A stretch of DNA of 64,000 bases from Halomarina pelagica (GCF_024228315.1 NZ_CP100454.1:3410001-3474000), one strand, 5' to 3'; positions 37,859 to 46,796 are shown, numbered from the stretch's first letter. The notes: generated from the sequence alone by a model not told the origin. A program made the numbers and translations.

Positions 37859-38665
37859 GTGTTCGGTGATGTGGCTGAAACTCCTGCCCCTTCTCCCGGC
37901 GAGATATTCGATCGAGCCGTCGAGGAAGGTACGCGACGACTCGATCAGTCGCTGCTCGAGTTGATTTCGACCAGCTTCATCGCCGGGTTCACGATCGTCT
38001 TCGGCATCGTCGCGCTCGGGATCGTCGAAGCTCTCGTCGAACCGCAGTTCGGCGAGGTCGCCAAAATCGCGGGGGCGCTCGCCTTCGGAGTCGGTCTCGT
38101 GTTCGTCGTGGTGGGTCGAACGGAACTGTTCAACGAAAACTTCTTCGACCCGGTCGCGGCGGCCGCCGATCGATCCGGGACCTGGATGCTCTCGCCGCTC
38201 CTTCGCCTGTGGGCCCTCACGCTCGTGTTCAATCTCCTCGGCGGTGGCCTCTTTGCGCTCGTCTTCTCCGTCGACGGTGTCCTCCCCTCGGGGACGGGGG
38301 ACGTGCTGGCCGCGTTCGCGAAAGAGAGCGCGCGCCACGGGCCCGCAGCGTGGTTTTCGAGCGCCGTTGCGGGTGGCGCGCTCGTCAGTTTGCTGTCGTT
38401 CCTCCTCGTCGCCGTGAACAGCGTGAGGACCCGGCTCAGCCTCGCTTACATCGTCGGATTCCTCCTCGCGCTCGGACCCTTGAACCACGTCGTCGTCACC
38501 GCGCTACACGTCTTCTTCGGCATCCTCTTCGGCGCGAACATCGGCCTCGGGACGCTCGCGGTGATGATAGTAGTCGTCACGATCGGTAACCTCCTCGGAG
38601 GACTCGGCCTGGTCACGCTCACGCACGTCACGCAGGCGATGGGAGCGCGCAACGCCGGAGAGTGA
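37859..38665 (+). CDS. Formate/nitrite transporter (FNT) family channel
   Basis: 268 residues with six membrane helices, as in FNT-fold channels. Helix 1 begins at SLLELISTSFIAGFTIVFGIVALG. The conserved re-entrant region around GRTELFNENFFDPVAAAAD (near residue 85) is typical of YfdC-like members rather than classical FocA. The C-terminus has LGPLNHVVVTALHVFFGILFGANIG. Substrates of this subgroup are unknown; small monovalent anions are likely. The gene lies between two copies of a tRNA-associated repeat. GTG start. Confidence 0.85.
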   Translation: MFGDVAETPAPSPGEIFDRAVEEGTRRLDQSLLELISTSFIAGFTIVFGIVALGIVEALVEPQFGEVAKIAGALAFGVGLVFVVVGRTELFNENFFDPVAAAADRSGTWMLSPLLRLWALTLVFNLLGGGLFALVFSVDGVLPSGTGDVLAAFAKESARHGPAAWFSSAVAGGALVSLLSFLLVAVNSVRTRLSLAYIVGFLLALGPLNHVVVTALHVFFGILFGANIGLGTLAVMIVVVTIGNLLGGLGLVTLTHVTQAMGARNAGE

Positions 38666-39276
38666 CCTCGACGTCGCGGCTCGGGACGCCCACGGTCGCG
38701 AGTGGCGAACGCTCGGGAGAGACGGGTGGGGACGCCGGCTCGTGATCGAGCGCCACAACGCGTGTACCGTCTCAGGGTGCGGTCCGGTGCGCGTCCTGGG
38801 AGATCTCGCGACGGTCCACTGCCGGCGTTCGCCCTGTCCGTACGAAGGGGGTCCTAAGACGTGCGCCTGTCTCGATTCTCCGATACGAGCGAGCGCTCCC
38901 CTCACGGCGTCCCAACCGCGCTCGGACGGACTCGATGGCGGAGATGAAACAACGTCACCGACCACGCTTCGACCGACTCGGCTTCGGGAGTGACGGAGGT
39001 GTTGACGACTGACGAGAATCGCGTTCCGCCCACCCACTTACTGCCGGCGTAACGCGACGAGCGAAGCGAGGAGCCTGCGCCGGCGAAGTGGTGACGAAGG
39101 GTTCGAACCAGGGAGGACGTGCAGCGAAGCGCTCACGTCCGATAGGGTTCAAATCCGCTCGACGTCCCTCGGGGAGTACGCGTTACGCGGAGGTGTGGGA
39201 GTCTACACGAGACGAACGATCACCCGAACGTCGAGCCGTCTCCGTCTTCCGACCGATCGCTCGGCGCTAATCGATC
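38666..39276. other. 611-bp region without a supported gene
   Basis: Short open frames here lack haloarchaeal composition (for example one at 38742-38993) and match no family I know. The second tRNA-tail repeat copy lies at 39032-39100, followed by a degenerate tRNA 3' end (GGTTCAAATCCGCTCGACG, near 39146). I see nothing else. Confidence 0.6.
39032..39100 (+). repeat. tRNA-tail stem-loop repeat, copy B
   Basis: ACCCACTTACTGCCGGCGTAACG and the following bases up to GTGGTGACGAAGG repeat copy A with two substitutions in about 69 bp, in the same orientation. It includes the tRNA acceptor end CCCA although no tRNA body is present. The arrangement is a direct repeat enclosing the FNT gene. Confidence 0.8.
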
Positions 39277-39603
39277 TTAGAGGTCCAAGATGTCTTCGAC
39301 AGTCATCCCCTCTAAGCCCGCTTCGACGACCGCCGGGTAGTAGTCGCGATTCTTCTCGAGCGGTTCGCCGCGCTCGCGCTTGTGCCGGGCGTTGAGTTCG
39401 TCGAAGCGGATGTCGAGTTCCTGTCGGAGGTCGTCGGGCAGGTACATGAGCACGCTCGGGCGGTCCTTGATCGACTGTCGGTCGCCGTCCTCGTCGGGTC
39501 GGGTTTCCCCCTCGGTCGTGGGCGACGGGGCGTCCGGGGTCGGGTCGTCGTCGCGCTCGAACCGTCGCTTCAGCCTGTTGGCCCGCTCGTCGCGGTCGGT
39601 CAT
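39277..39603 (-). CDS. ParA-partner protein (DUF8160-like)
   Basis: 108 residues. The N-terminal half is a charged, disordered linker. The C-terminal half (RPSVLMYLPDDLRQELDIRFDELNARHKRERGEPLEKNRDYYPAVVEAGLEG) looks like a ribbon-helix-helix-type DNA-binding domain. It overlaps the parA stop by 4 bp, so it is probably the ParB-like or centromere-binding partner. The DUF name is from memory and less certain than the partner role. Confidence 0.7.
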   Translation of the reverse strand: MTDRDERANRLKRRFERDDDPTPDAPSPTTEGETRPDEDGDRQSIKDRPSVLMYLPDDLRQELDIRFDELNARHKRERGEPLEKNRDYYPAVVEAGLEGMTVEDILDL

Positions 39604-40370
39604 CCGGCCACCTCCTCGAGGTGGGCCGCGACGTCGAGGAAGGCGTCCTCCATGTCGCAGTCCTCGCGGTGGGTGAAGATCGACGCCCCCTCGTTCCACG
39701 CGCGCTTGAGCGCGACGCGCTTTCTGACCTCCCAGACGGGGATGCGCCCCCCGAAGGTGTCCTCGAACCAGGCCATCATCTCGGTCGCCTCGCCGTCGGT
39801 CTCGACGCGGTTGGCGACGAGGCCCACGTCCCGGATGTCGACGCCGTAGCCCTGTTCGAGCGTCTCGATCTGGTCGAAGAGGATCTCGAGCGCGCGGATG
39901 GACGTCCCCTCCGCCAGCGCCGGGATGAGCAGGTTCCGACACGCGAGGAGCGCGTTGTCGGTCAGGTTACCGAGCGACGGCGGGCAGTCGACGATCACGA
40001 AGTCGTAGTCGTGTTCGAGTTCGTCGAGCGCCATGGCGAACCGCTCGCGGCTCCGCATCGCCGTCGTCAGCTTCGGCTCGGCGCTGAACATGTCCACGTT
40101 CGAGGGGACCACGTCGAACTCCTCGTGCTCGCGGACGAGGGCGTTGATGAGCGACCGCGAGTCGAGGTCGAGGAGGACGTCGTAGAGGCTCGGCGGTTCG
40201 GCGTCGTAGGCGTCGTCCAGACCGAGCCCCTCCGTTCCGTGACCCTGCGGATCGAGGTCGACGAACAGCACGTCGTTTTCCCGCGCCGCGAGCGCCCCGG
40301 CGACGTTGATGGCGACGGTCGTCTTCCCCACGCCGCCCTTCTGGTTCGAAAGTGCTAGCCGGTATGCCAT
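39600..40370 (-). CDS. ParA/Soj-type partition ATPase
   Basis: 256 residues. The deviant Walker A is NQKGGVGKTTVAINVAG (residues 9-25). The conserved VDLDPQGHGTEG and VIVDCPPSLGNLTDNAL are typical of Soj/ParA proteins, which move DNA or position protein complexes by ATP-dependent DNA binding. A short partner gene overlaps its 3' end. Repeats containing GTTAAG/CTTAAC lie 19-85 bp upstream of its start. Such ParA pairs are common on haloarchaeal plasmids, so this one may be a relic of an integrated replicon. Confidence 0.9.
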   Translation of the reverse strand: MAYRLALSNQKGGVGKTTVAINVAGALAARENDVLFVDLDPQGHGTEGLGLDDAYDAEPPSLYDVLLDLDSRSLINALVREHEEFDVVPSNVDMFSAEPKLTTAMRSRERFAMALDELEHDYDFVIVDCPPSLGNLTDNALLACRNLLIPALAEGTSIRALEILFDQIETLEQGYGVDIRDVGLVANRVETDGEATEMMAWFEDTFGGRIPVWEVRKRVALKRAWNEGASIFTHREDCDMEDAFLDVAAHLEEVAG

Positions 40371-40388
40371 TCCTACGAGTACGTGACG

Positions 40389-40455
40389 GTTAAGGCGTCT
40401 TAACTCTACGTCAGACAAGATCGCTAAATCGGATAAGACAGTTAAATCGGTTAAG
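40389..40455. promoter_or_regulatory. parA upstream repeat array (operator or partition site)
   Basis: A perfect dyad GTTAAGGCGTCTTAAC lies at 40389-40404. Beyond it, two 18-bp tandem units occur at 40420-40437 (ATCGCTAAATCGGATAAG) and 40438-40455 (ACAGTTAAATCGGTTAAG). All carry GTTAA/TTAAG cores. The position just upstream of parA suggests autoregulation or a parS-like centromere. Confidence 0.6.
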
Positions 40456-40494
40456 AAGTATGGCGGTTGCGGGCCGTCTCTCGGAGACGGGCGG

Positions 40495-42504
40495 CTACTC
40501 GAGGATCGTTCGGAAGACCTTCTGTTCGGCGGCCCGGAGGTGCTTGTGGACCGTCGGCGAGGAGACGCCGAGCAGATCCGCGACCTCCTCTGCGGTGCTG
40601 TCGCGCGGCCAGTTGAAGTATCCCGCGTAGTAGGCGGTCTCGATCGTCGTCCGCTGGCGTTCGGTGAGATCGTCTTCGAGCGAGAGACGGACGCCGTCGG
40701 GAGTGAGGCTCCGACGTGGCACGGTCCGCTGAGAGACGAGTTCGACGTCGGGGACGCGTTCTCGAAGCGTCTCGAGGAGCTGGCGGACGTCCGTCTGCAC
40801 GGGGAGTTCCGCGGTGATCCGGACCTCGCTCCCCTCGACGACGACGTCCGTGATACGACCGCAGTACGTCGTGACGAGCGACGAGGTCGGCGGGTCGCGC
40901 GCGTGCAGTTCGAACACGTACTCCCCGTCCCCCTCCCGGATACACCGCGCATCCTCGTAGGCGGGATGTCCGAGGACGAGGTCGGCGAAGCGATCTGCCT
41001 CGACCCCGGTGACGGTCACGTACTGCAGGTACCGATCCTCGGTCGTGGGGATGAGCCGGTCGAAGGTGACCGTTCCGCCCTCCTCGACTGCGGTGGGTAC
41101 CCCCCGAACGATCGACTCGGAACGGAGGTCGACTTCCAGGACGCAGTCGCTCATCAGCGCCTCCTCGCGTTCGAGGGCGTTCATCGCGTGTCCGACGCTC
41201 TCGCCGAGTTCGGCGAGTACCTCGCGCTCCGCCGCGTCGAACGCGGCGGGCGTATCGGCGTAGAGACAGAGGACGCCGAACAACCGGTCGCCGAAGACGA
41301 CGGGGATCGCGGCCGACGAGCGGTATCCCCGTTCGAGCGCGGGACCGCGCCACGGGGCGAACGCCTCGTCGGTCTCGAGGTCCTGGACCGTCTGCACGTC
41401 GCGAGTTCGGACGGCGCGCGCCGTGGGACCTGCGGCCGCGTCGTCCGAGAGGGGGATCGTGACGGCGTCGAGGTATCCCTCGGCGTCCCCGGCCCACGTC
41501 TCGGGGACGACCCGTTCGCCGGGTCGGTTGACGCTTCCCATCCACGCGAAGACGTACGGCTCCGCGTCGACGAGCCGTTCGCAGACCGCGTTCGCGATCT
41601 CGGACCGCGTCTCGGCGTCGAGGAGCGCGCGGTTCGTCCGGCGGACGACGCGGTTGATCCGGTTCAGGCGGGTGCGTTCCTCTCGGGCGAGTGCGAGTTC
41701 GCGCTCGCGACGGCGACGCTCGCGGACGTCGCGGAACGTCGTACGCACGACGGTCGTCCCGTCGAGTTCCGTGACGCGGGCGCTCACCTCGACGGGGATC
41801 CAGTGGCCGTCGTCGTGGACGACGTACCCGTCGGCTCCTTCCGGGAGCGCGCCGTCCCCCGCGGCGTGCGCCGCGGAGACCCCGCGGTCGCGGTCGGATC
41901 CCTCCGGTGGGTGGAGATCCGTCCGATAGCGACCGACGAGATCCCGCCGTGACGTTCCCAGGAGATCGGTGGCGGCGGTGTTCGCTTCGACGATCTCGTC
42001 CGTCTCGGCGTCGGCGACGATGGCCGCGTTCGGTGCCGTATCGAGCAAGTGCCGGTACGACTCCGCGGACGCCCGAGGTTCGGTCGGAACGCGCCGTCGC
42101 TCGCCGTCGTCGCGGACGAGGCAGGCGACGAGACGTCGATCGTCGCGGTGCACCTCGTGGAACGAGACGGTGATCGGGACCGCGGACCCGTCCTTTCGGC
42201 GTCCGAGCGCTTCGACGTCGTTTCGCTCGCACTGGGGATCGACCGGGCAGTCGGGGACGAGCGCGGAGAGCGACTCACCGACGAGTTCCGCCGGCGCGTA
42301 ACCGAAAACGTCCGCGCCGGCGACGTTGGCGAACGCGACCGCGCCGGACTCGTCGACGGTCAGGATCCCCTCGGACACTCGACCGAGGAGTTCCCGGAAG
42401 AGCCCCGCCTCGCCCACTGTGCGGACCGTTCCCTCGTCGTACGCGCATCGCCCGGTCCCTTCCCATACGTCCCTCGTGGCGGACGCGCCCGGATCGCCAC
42501 TCAC
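40495..42504 (-). CDS. PAS-PAS-GAF-HTH10 transcriptional regulator (bacterio-opsin activator type)
   Basis: 669 residues. A PAS domain covers about residues 35-140 (GILTVDESGAVAFANVAGADVFGYAPAELVG) and a second about 150-270 (HLLDTAPNAAIVADAETDEIVEAN). A GAF domain follows (about 295-440). The bacterioopsin-activator GAF/HTH-associated region (about 440-600) and an HTH-10 domain (LTERQRTTIETAYYAGYFNWPRDSTAEEVADLLGVSSPTVHKHLR) close the protein. The GTG start was chosen because a GGTATTTAC box at 42527-42535 predicts a leaderless transcript there. The signal may be oxygen, light or redox. Confidence 0.88.
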   Translation of the reverse strand: MSGDPGASATRDVWEGTGRCAYDEGTVRTVGEAGLFRELLGRVSEGILTVDESGAVAFANVAGADVFGYAPAELVGESLSALVPDCPVDPQCERNDVEALGRRKDGSAVPITVSFHEVHRDDRRLVACLVRDDGERRRVPTEPRASAESYRHLLDTAPNAAIVADAETDEIVEANTAATDLLGTSRRDLVGRYRTDLHPPEGSDRDRGVSAAHAAGDGALPEGADGYVVHDDGHWIPVEVSARVTELDGTTVVRTTFRDVRERRRRERELALAREERTRLNRINRVVRRTNRALLDAETRSEIANAVCERLVDAEPYVFAWMGSVNRPGERVVPETWAGDAEGYLDAVTIPLSDDAAAGPTARAVRTRDVQTVQDLETDEAFAPWRGPALERGYRSSAAIPVVFGDRLFGVLCLYADTPAAFDAAEREVLAELGESVGHAMNALEREEALMSDCVLEVDLRSESIVRGVPTAVEEGGTVTFDRLIPTTEDRYLQYVTVTGVEADRFADLVLGHPAYEDARCIREGDGEYVFELHARDPPTSSLVTTYCGRITDVVVEGSEVRITAELPVQTDVRQLLETLRERVPDVELVSQRTVPRRSLTPDGVRLSLEDDLTERQRTTIETAYYAGYFNWPRDSTAEEVADLLGVSSPTVHKHLRAAEQKVFRTILE

Positions 42505-42664
42505 GACCGGACATTCGGTACTGGATGTAAATACCCGTCGGCCAAAGGATCGTTCCACGTACACGTCTCACCCGAGGATAAAGTGGAAGCCGGTTTCAGC
42601 CGCCATTATTTATATAGACGAGATTGGACAGATTTAAATAGTGGCGATTGATTTCTATTCTTGA

Positions 42665-42796
42665 ATGTCAGATAGTAATGCACTGTCCGAGGTCCTGTAC
42701 AGTCATCCGAAACTGATGGGCGCGGTGTACGTCCTGCTGCTGGCCAGCGGCAACCTGGTTCAGTCGGCGATCGGGAGCGCTAACGTAGGGCCGTAG
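42665..42796 (+). CDS. 43-residue hydrophobic peptide (DUF7503-like)
   Basis: MSDSNALSEVLYSHPKLMG begins the peptide, followed by one hydrophobic helix (AVYVLLLASGNLVQSAIG) and a short tail. An ATTTAAAT box at 42633-42640 sits about 27 nt before the ATG, which supports expression as a leaderless mRNA. It resembles short proteins I recall as DUF7503. It ends 5 bp from the convergent CHAT gene, and similar pairs may exist elsewhere. Confidence 0.7.
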   Translation: MSDSNALSEVLYSHPKLMGAVYVLLLASGNLVQSAIGSANVGP

Positions 42797-42801
42797 CTCA
42801 G

Positions 42802-44886
42802 CTACGCGGATCTATCGAGGGTGATCGCGTCGCTCCACTCGAGTCGTCCGTCGATGCAAACCGGGACGCGCTCGAGTTCGAGGGCGTCTGACAGCTCTTC
42901 ACCCGAAACTTCTGTTCGAACGAGCGGACCGCCGTTGATGTAGCGCGTTCGATTCTCGCCGATGTGCGGCGTGTAAAGCGCTCCGAGAGGGCACTCGCGC
43001 GTCGGGTACCCGAAGAACGTCACCGAGAAGCGGTCGTCGCCGATCCGCTCCACGTCGAGTCGGACGGGCGCACCACCCTTGGTCTTCGTCACGGTCGCGT
43101 TCCCGTCGCCGACGATCATGTACTGTCGACCCGATAGCGTTTCGTCCGCGATCACGTCGAGGGCCGCGGCGAGCGAGAAGCCGGCGTTCAGCAGGCGGGC
43201 GGTCTGCCGACCGACGACCGTCGCGGCCCGGTTGGCGACCGGTTCGAGCGTGACGACGCCGCCGGTCGCGCCCGCGTCGACGAGCGCCGTCCCCTGTTCG
43301 TAGGAACGACAGGCGTTGAGGATGAACGCGCGGACCCCGACCGAGTCGAGCGCTCTCGCGTCGAGGTGGCCGTCGAGACACTGCATCCCACGCTCGTCGA
43401 CGTGACCGACGTAGTGGAGGAATTCTTCGTCGCGCGCGAGCAGTTCCCGCAACTCGTCGACCGTCGTCCGTTCGTGGACGACGACGTCCATCGCGATGTG
43501 CTCCCGGAGACCGTAGAGGTCGGTGACGCTCCGCTCCTCGACCATCTCCGGATCGTTGGCGACGACCACGACGCGAACGGGGGAGTCGGTCGCGCCGCCG
43601 AGTTGACGGCGACAGGTCTCGGCCGTCGGCTTCGACGCCCCGACGGGATACCCGTCCCCGATCCACGCCTGCTCGATGGAGTCGGCCGGTGGAGGTTCGA
43701 ACACCCGCTCGAGCGAGTCGCCCGGAACCGACCTCCGGGACGGGGACGCGTCCGACGACTCGCGGTAGAAGTCCGCGACGACCCCGCTCAGTTCGCTCGG
43801 CGGGGCGGGTTCCGACGCGCGGCAGCGCACGTGCGCGAGGTCGAGCGCCGCGAAGGGGAGGTAGGCCACGTGTTCGGGAGCGGGAGCGACGTCGGCCGTC
43901 AGTTTCCACGTCGGCCGTGCGCCGGAGAGGGCGTCGAACGGGATCGAGAGGTACTGCTCCAGCTGCGTCGCGAGGGGTGCGTCGTAGAGGGCCGACACGT
44001 CGAGATCGGTGCACGACTCGACGGCGCGTCGCTCCGCGAGGTCCACCGGGTAGTACCCTTCGGTCCGGACGACGCAGTCGAGGAGGAACACGTGTTCGAG
44101 CGTCCGTCGAACCGCCGCTTCGAACCCGTCGGAACCGTCGAGCGGGTGGACGAACCCGTCGGCGATCAGTCGCGGTTCGTCGCCCGGACCGACGGTGGCG
44201 TCGGTGTAGTAGGCGAGCGACGCGACGGGGTAGACGTACCGGAGGTCGGGGGGGACCTCGATGCGGACGTCGGAGCGCGAATCGGCGAGCGACGCCGGCG
44301 CGTCGAAGCGGTCGCCGCGCTCGACGAGCGGCGGACACCCCCGTAACGAGGGCCAGGAACGCTCACAGCTCGTCGTCTTGAGCGCCGATCCGAAACACGA
44401 GACGGCGCGCATCACGTCCCGCGGGTCGTCGGTCGTCGTCACCGTCGCCTTCGGGTAGACGTGACGCGACCGGAGGCCCAGCCGTAGCGCGTCGGCGGAC
44501 GTTCGGATCACCCGCTCTCCGCCGTCCGGTTCGACCGTGACCGCCCCCTCGACGGAGAGGTAACAGACGACGCCGAGCGAACTGATCTCGAGCACGTACC
44601 GACCGTCGGGGACGGTCGCAGTCGCTCGGTTCACCGCCTCCGCGACGACGCTCCCGCGCTCGTCTCTGACGAGCACGTTGACGAGATGCGGAATCCGGAG
44701 TACGGACGTGTCGAGCGACACGGCGGTCGTGACCGGAAAGTAGAACCCGTCGGTCGAAACGGCTCTCGGAGAGACCGGCTCCGGCGTCCCCAACTGCACG
44801 CTCACGTTCTCGTGAACGTCCCCGATACGAACGCCGGTCGGATCGGTCGTGGGGACTACGGTCGGCGGCGCGACGGTGGCGGTCAT
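42802..44886 (-). CDS. CHAT-domain (caspase-like) protein
   Basis: 694 residues. The C-terminal CHAT peptidase domain (about residues 450-620) has its catalytic His in FLHYVGHVDERG and Cys in FILNACRSYEQG. ALVDAGATGGVVTLEPV and NAGFSLAAALDVI are typical of the family. The 450-residue N-terminal part is beta-rich and lacks recognisable TPRs; it could be a sensor. CHAT proteases of bacteria act in gasdermin activation and in Craspase-type defence. Substrates of haloarchaeal versions are unknown. The convergent 43-residue peptide gene is a candidate partner. Confidence 0.85.
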   Translation of the reverse strand: MTATVAPPTVVPTTDPTGVRIGDVHENVSVQLGTPEPVSPRAVSTDGFYFPVTTAVSLDTSVLRIPHLVNVLVRDERGSVVAEAVNRATATVPDGRYVLEISSLGVVCYLSVEGAVTVEPDGGERVIRTSADALRLGLRSRHVYPKATVTTTDDPRDVMRAVSCFGSALKTTSCERSWPSLRGCPPLVERGDRFDAPASLADSRSDVRIEVPPDLRYVYPVASLAYYTDATVGPGDEPRLIADGFVHPLDGSDGFEAAVRRTLEHVFLLDCVVRTEGYYPVDLAERRAVESCTDLDVSALYDAPLATQLEQYLSIPFDALSGARPTWKLTADVAPAPEHVAYLPFAALDLAHVRCRASEPAPPSELSGVVADFYRESSDASPSRRSVPGDSLERVFEPPPADSIEQAWIGDGYPVGASKPTAETCRRQLGGATDSPVRVVVVANDPEMVEERSVTDLYGLREHIAMDVVVHERTTVDELRELLARDEEFLHYVGHVDERGMQCLDGHLDARALDSVGVRAFILNACRSYEQGTALVDAGATGGVVTLEPVANRAATVVGRQTARLLNAGFSLAAALDVIADETLSGRQYMIVGDGNATVTKTKGGAPVRLDVERIGDDRFSVTFFGYPTRECPLGALYTPHIGENRTRYINGGPLVRTEVSGEELSDALELERVPVCIDGRLEWSDAITLDRSA

Positions 44887-45361
44887 GCCGGTGCGCTCGC
44901 CCCGTCGATTTCACGCCTCGTCCGGAAGAACGCTGTACAGAGAGCGACCGGATCCCGCTGTCGGCCGATCGGCGTCCGGCCGACAGGGCCCGCGATAGTC
45001 ATCGCCGAGTAATAGGACGGTTTCGAATTAAATCATCCGATGAGAACAACGACGGTGTGAGTGAATCCTCCTGACGATCCGATCGCGGACGGTCAGTATG
45101 AATCGAATGTCGCGATACGAACTTCGTCGATGGTCGTCGACAGACTCGGTGGTTGGGTACTGTCTATTTAGACCAGCTTGAGAAGCGAATGGGTCGTCGA
45201 GTTAGTCGTCAGAATGCTCGCAGACCTGCTCAGCGGATGCTTTGCAGCGGATTTAGGCGAAATCGCATGCAGCGCGATCACCTCGCCCTTCTCGAGATTC
45301 GCCCGGGCGAGTGCCAGCGTCCCCGGCGGCGGTCGAACAACCCCCGTTCCGCGTCGCACCG
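44887..45361. other. 475-bp region without a supported gene
   Basis: The 5' flank of the CHAT gene contains AT-rich stretches (TTCGAATTAAATCATC near 45023) that may hold its promoter. Open frames over 45168-45359 on either strand have unusual composition (Leu/Ser/Arg-rich) and could be a decayed gene, but I cannot name it. Nothing else is seen. Confidence 0.5.
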
Positions 45362-45405
45362 CGTCTCACTTCGTGCGAAATTATTACTGGATGACTATAT
45401 TTCCG
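45362..45405 (+). promoter_or_regulatory. Shared 45-nt promoter element, copy 1
   Basis: CGTCTCACT followed by TGCGAAATTATTACTGGATG and ACTATAT. The same sequence, with a few substitutions, lies at 48251-48296 upstream of the OsmC gene in the same orientation. AAATTAT may be the TATA box. This copy is 67-110 bp upstream of the DUF1059 gene. Confidence 0.65.
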
Positions 45406-45471
45406 TGCCCGGTCGTACCGTCTCTCGCCGGTGGTCCCGGCCGACGACCGAACGACAACAACCACGAAACC

Positions 45472-45633
45472 ATGGTCGAGGAGATAAGCTGTAGAGGAGC
45501 CGGAATCGACTGCGAGTTCCTGATTCGCTCGGAGCTAGAGGAGATGCTCGGGTTCGTGAGAGAGCACGCCAACACGCGGCACGGGTTGGGCGTATTCGAG
45601 GACGACCTGCGTGACGAGATGGTCGATGTTTGA
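45472..45633 (+). CDS. DUF1059 family small protein, paralogue 1
   Basis: 53 residues. SCRGAGIDCEFLIRSE and FVREHANTRHG match the DUF1059 pattern of two cysteines and a C-terminal His-containing helix. Function unknown. A second, similar protein is encoded at 46833-47000. The upstream open frame extends further but without family similarity, so the ATG at MVEEISC is chosen. Confidence 0.78.
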   Translation: MVEEISCRGAGIDCEFLIRSELEEMLGFVREHANTRHGLGVFEDDLRDEMVDV

Positions 45634-45737
45634 ACGACGATTAACGGATGCCGAAGGTGGCGGACGGAATCGGCCGTTCGCGCCCGCGCGACGCATGGAG
45701 GGGGATCGAACCGTCGGACGACACTGAGGAGAACATC

Positions 45738-46796
45738 ATGGCAATCAACGAAGACACACTGCACCGACACCTGGAGACGGCCGTGACCGATTTCGGCGCG
45801 GCGTTCCACGCGCCGCTGCTCGTCATCGGCGACGAACTCGGCCTCTACGCGGCGCTCGCCGACGCGGGACCGCTCACGTCGGCGGGGCTGGCCGAGCGTA
45901 CCGACACCGCCGAGCGCTACGTCCGCGAGTGGCTACGATCGCAGGCCGCCGGCGGATACGTGACCTACGATCCCGAGACGGATCGCTACGGTCTCACCGA
46001 GGAGCAGGCCGCCTTCCTGGCCGACGAGAGTAGTCCGGCGTTCGTGCCGGGGGCCTTTCAGGTCGCTACCGCGGCGGCCCGGATCGCGCCGCGACTCGCC
46101 GAGGCGTTCCGCACCGGGGAGGGTGTGGGTTGGCACGAACACGACGAGGGGCTGTTCCACGGCACCGAGCGCTTCTTCAGGCCCAACTACGCGGCCAACC
46201 TCGTCGACGACTGGATTCCGGCGCTCGACGGCGTCGAAGCGACGCTCGAAGGGGGCGGACGCGTGGCGGACGTGGGCTGTGGCTACGGTGCCTCGACCAT
46301 CCTCATGGCCGAGGCGTACCCCGAATCGACCTTCGTCGGCGTCGACTACCACGAACCGTCGATGGAGGCGGCCCGCGAGCGAGCGGCGGAGGTCGGCGTC
46401 GACGACCGCGTGACCTTCGAGGTGGCGACGGCCGCGTCGTACGACGGAGCCGAGTACGACTTCGTCACGATGTTCGACTGCCTCCACGACATGGGCGACC
46501 CGGTCGGTGCCGCAGCGCACGTCCGGGAGACGCTCGCCAATGATGGCGCGTGGATGATCGTCGAGCCCTACGCGAGCGATCTCGTGGAGGACAACCTGAC
46601 CCCGGTCGGTCGGGCGTTCTACTCGGTCTCGACGCTGGTCTGTACGCCGAACTCGCTCGATCAGGAGGGCGAGTACGCGCTGGGCGCACAGGCCGGCGAG
46701 GCGCGAATCCGCGACGTCGTCACCGGGGGCGGGTTCACGCGCTTCCGGCGGGCGACCGAGACGCCGTTCAACCTCGTGTTCGAAGCGAAGCCGTAA
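45738..46796 (+). CDS. Class I SAM-dependent methyltransferase with N-terminal winged helix
   Basis: 352 residues. Residues 1-100 form a winged-helix dimerisation region (ELGLYAALADAGPLTSAGLAERTDTAERYVREWLRSQAAGGYV). The Rossmann methyltransferase domain has motif I RVADVGCGYGASTILMA (near residue 175) and acidic motif II GVDYHE. The fold suggests O-, N- or C-methylation of a small molecule. A GAGGAG Shine-Dalgarno sequence lies before the ATG. It follows the DUF1059 gene and is likely co-transcribed. Confidence 0.87.
   Translation: MAINEDTLHRHLETAVTDFGAAFHAPLLVIGDELGLYAALADAGPLTSAGLAERTDTAERYVREWLRSQAAGGYVTYDPETDRYGLTEEQAAFLADESSPAFVPGAFQVATAAARIAPRLAEAFRTGEGVGWHEHDEGLFHGTERFFRPNYAANLVDDWIPALDGVEATLEGGGRVADVGCGYGASTILMAEAYPESTFVGVDYHEPSMEAARERAAEVGVDDRVTFEVATAASYDGAEYDFVTMFDCLHDMGDPVGAAAHVRETLANDGAWMIVEPYASDLVEDNLTPVGRAFYSVSTLVCTPNSLDQEGEYALGAQAGEARIRDVVTGGGFTRFRRATETPFNLVFEAKP

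Noticed and set aside
38742-38993. An 83-residue frame with several cysteines in the gap after the FNT gene
   Set aside because: The cysteine spacing is irregular, there is no promoter box, and the composition is not haloarchaeal. It may be a decayed gene but cannot be supported.
42505-42564. A 20-codon upstream extension of the PAS/GAF/HTH10 gene
   Set aside because: The extension covers the predicted TATA box (42527-42535), so translation from there is unlikely.
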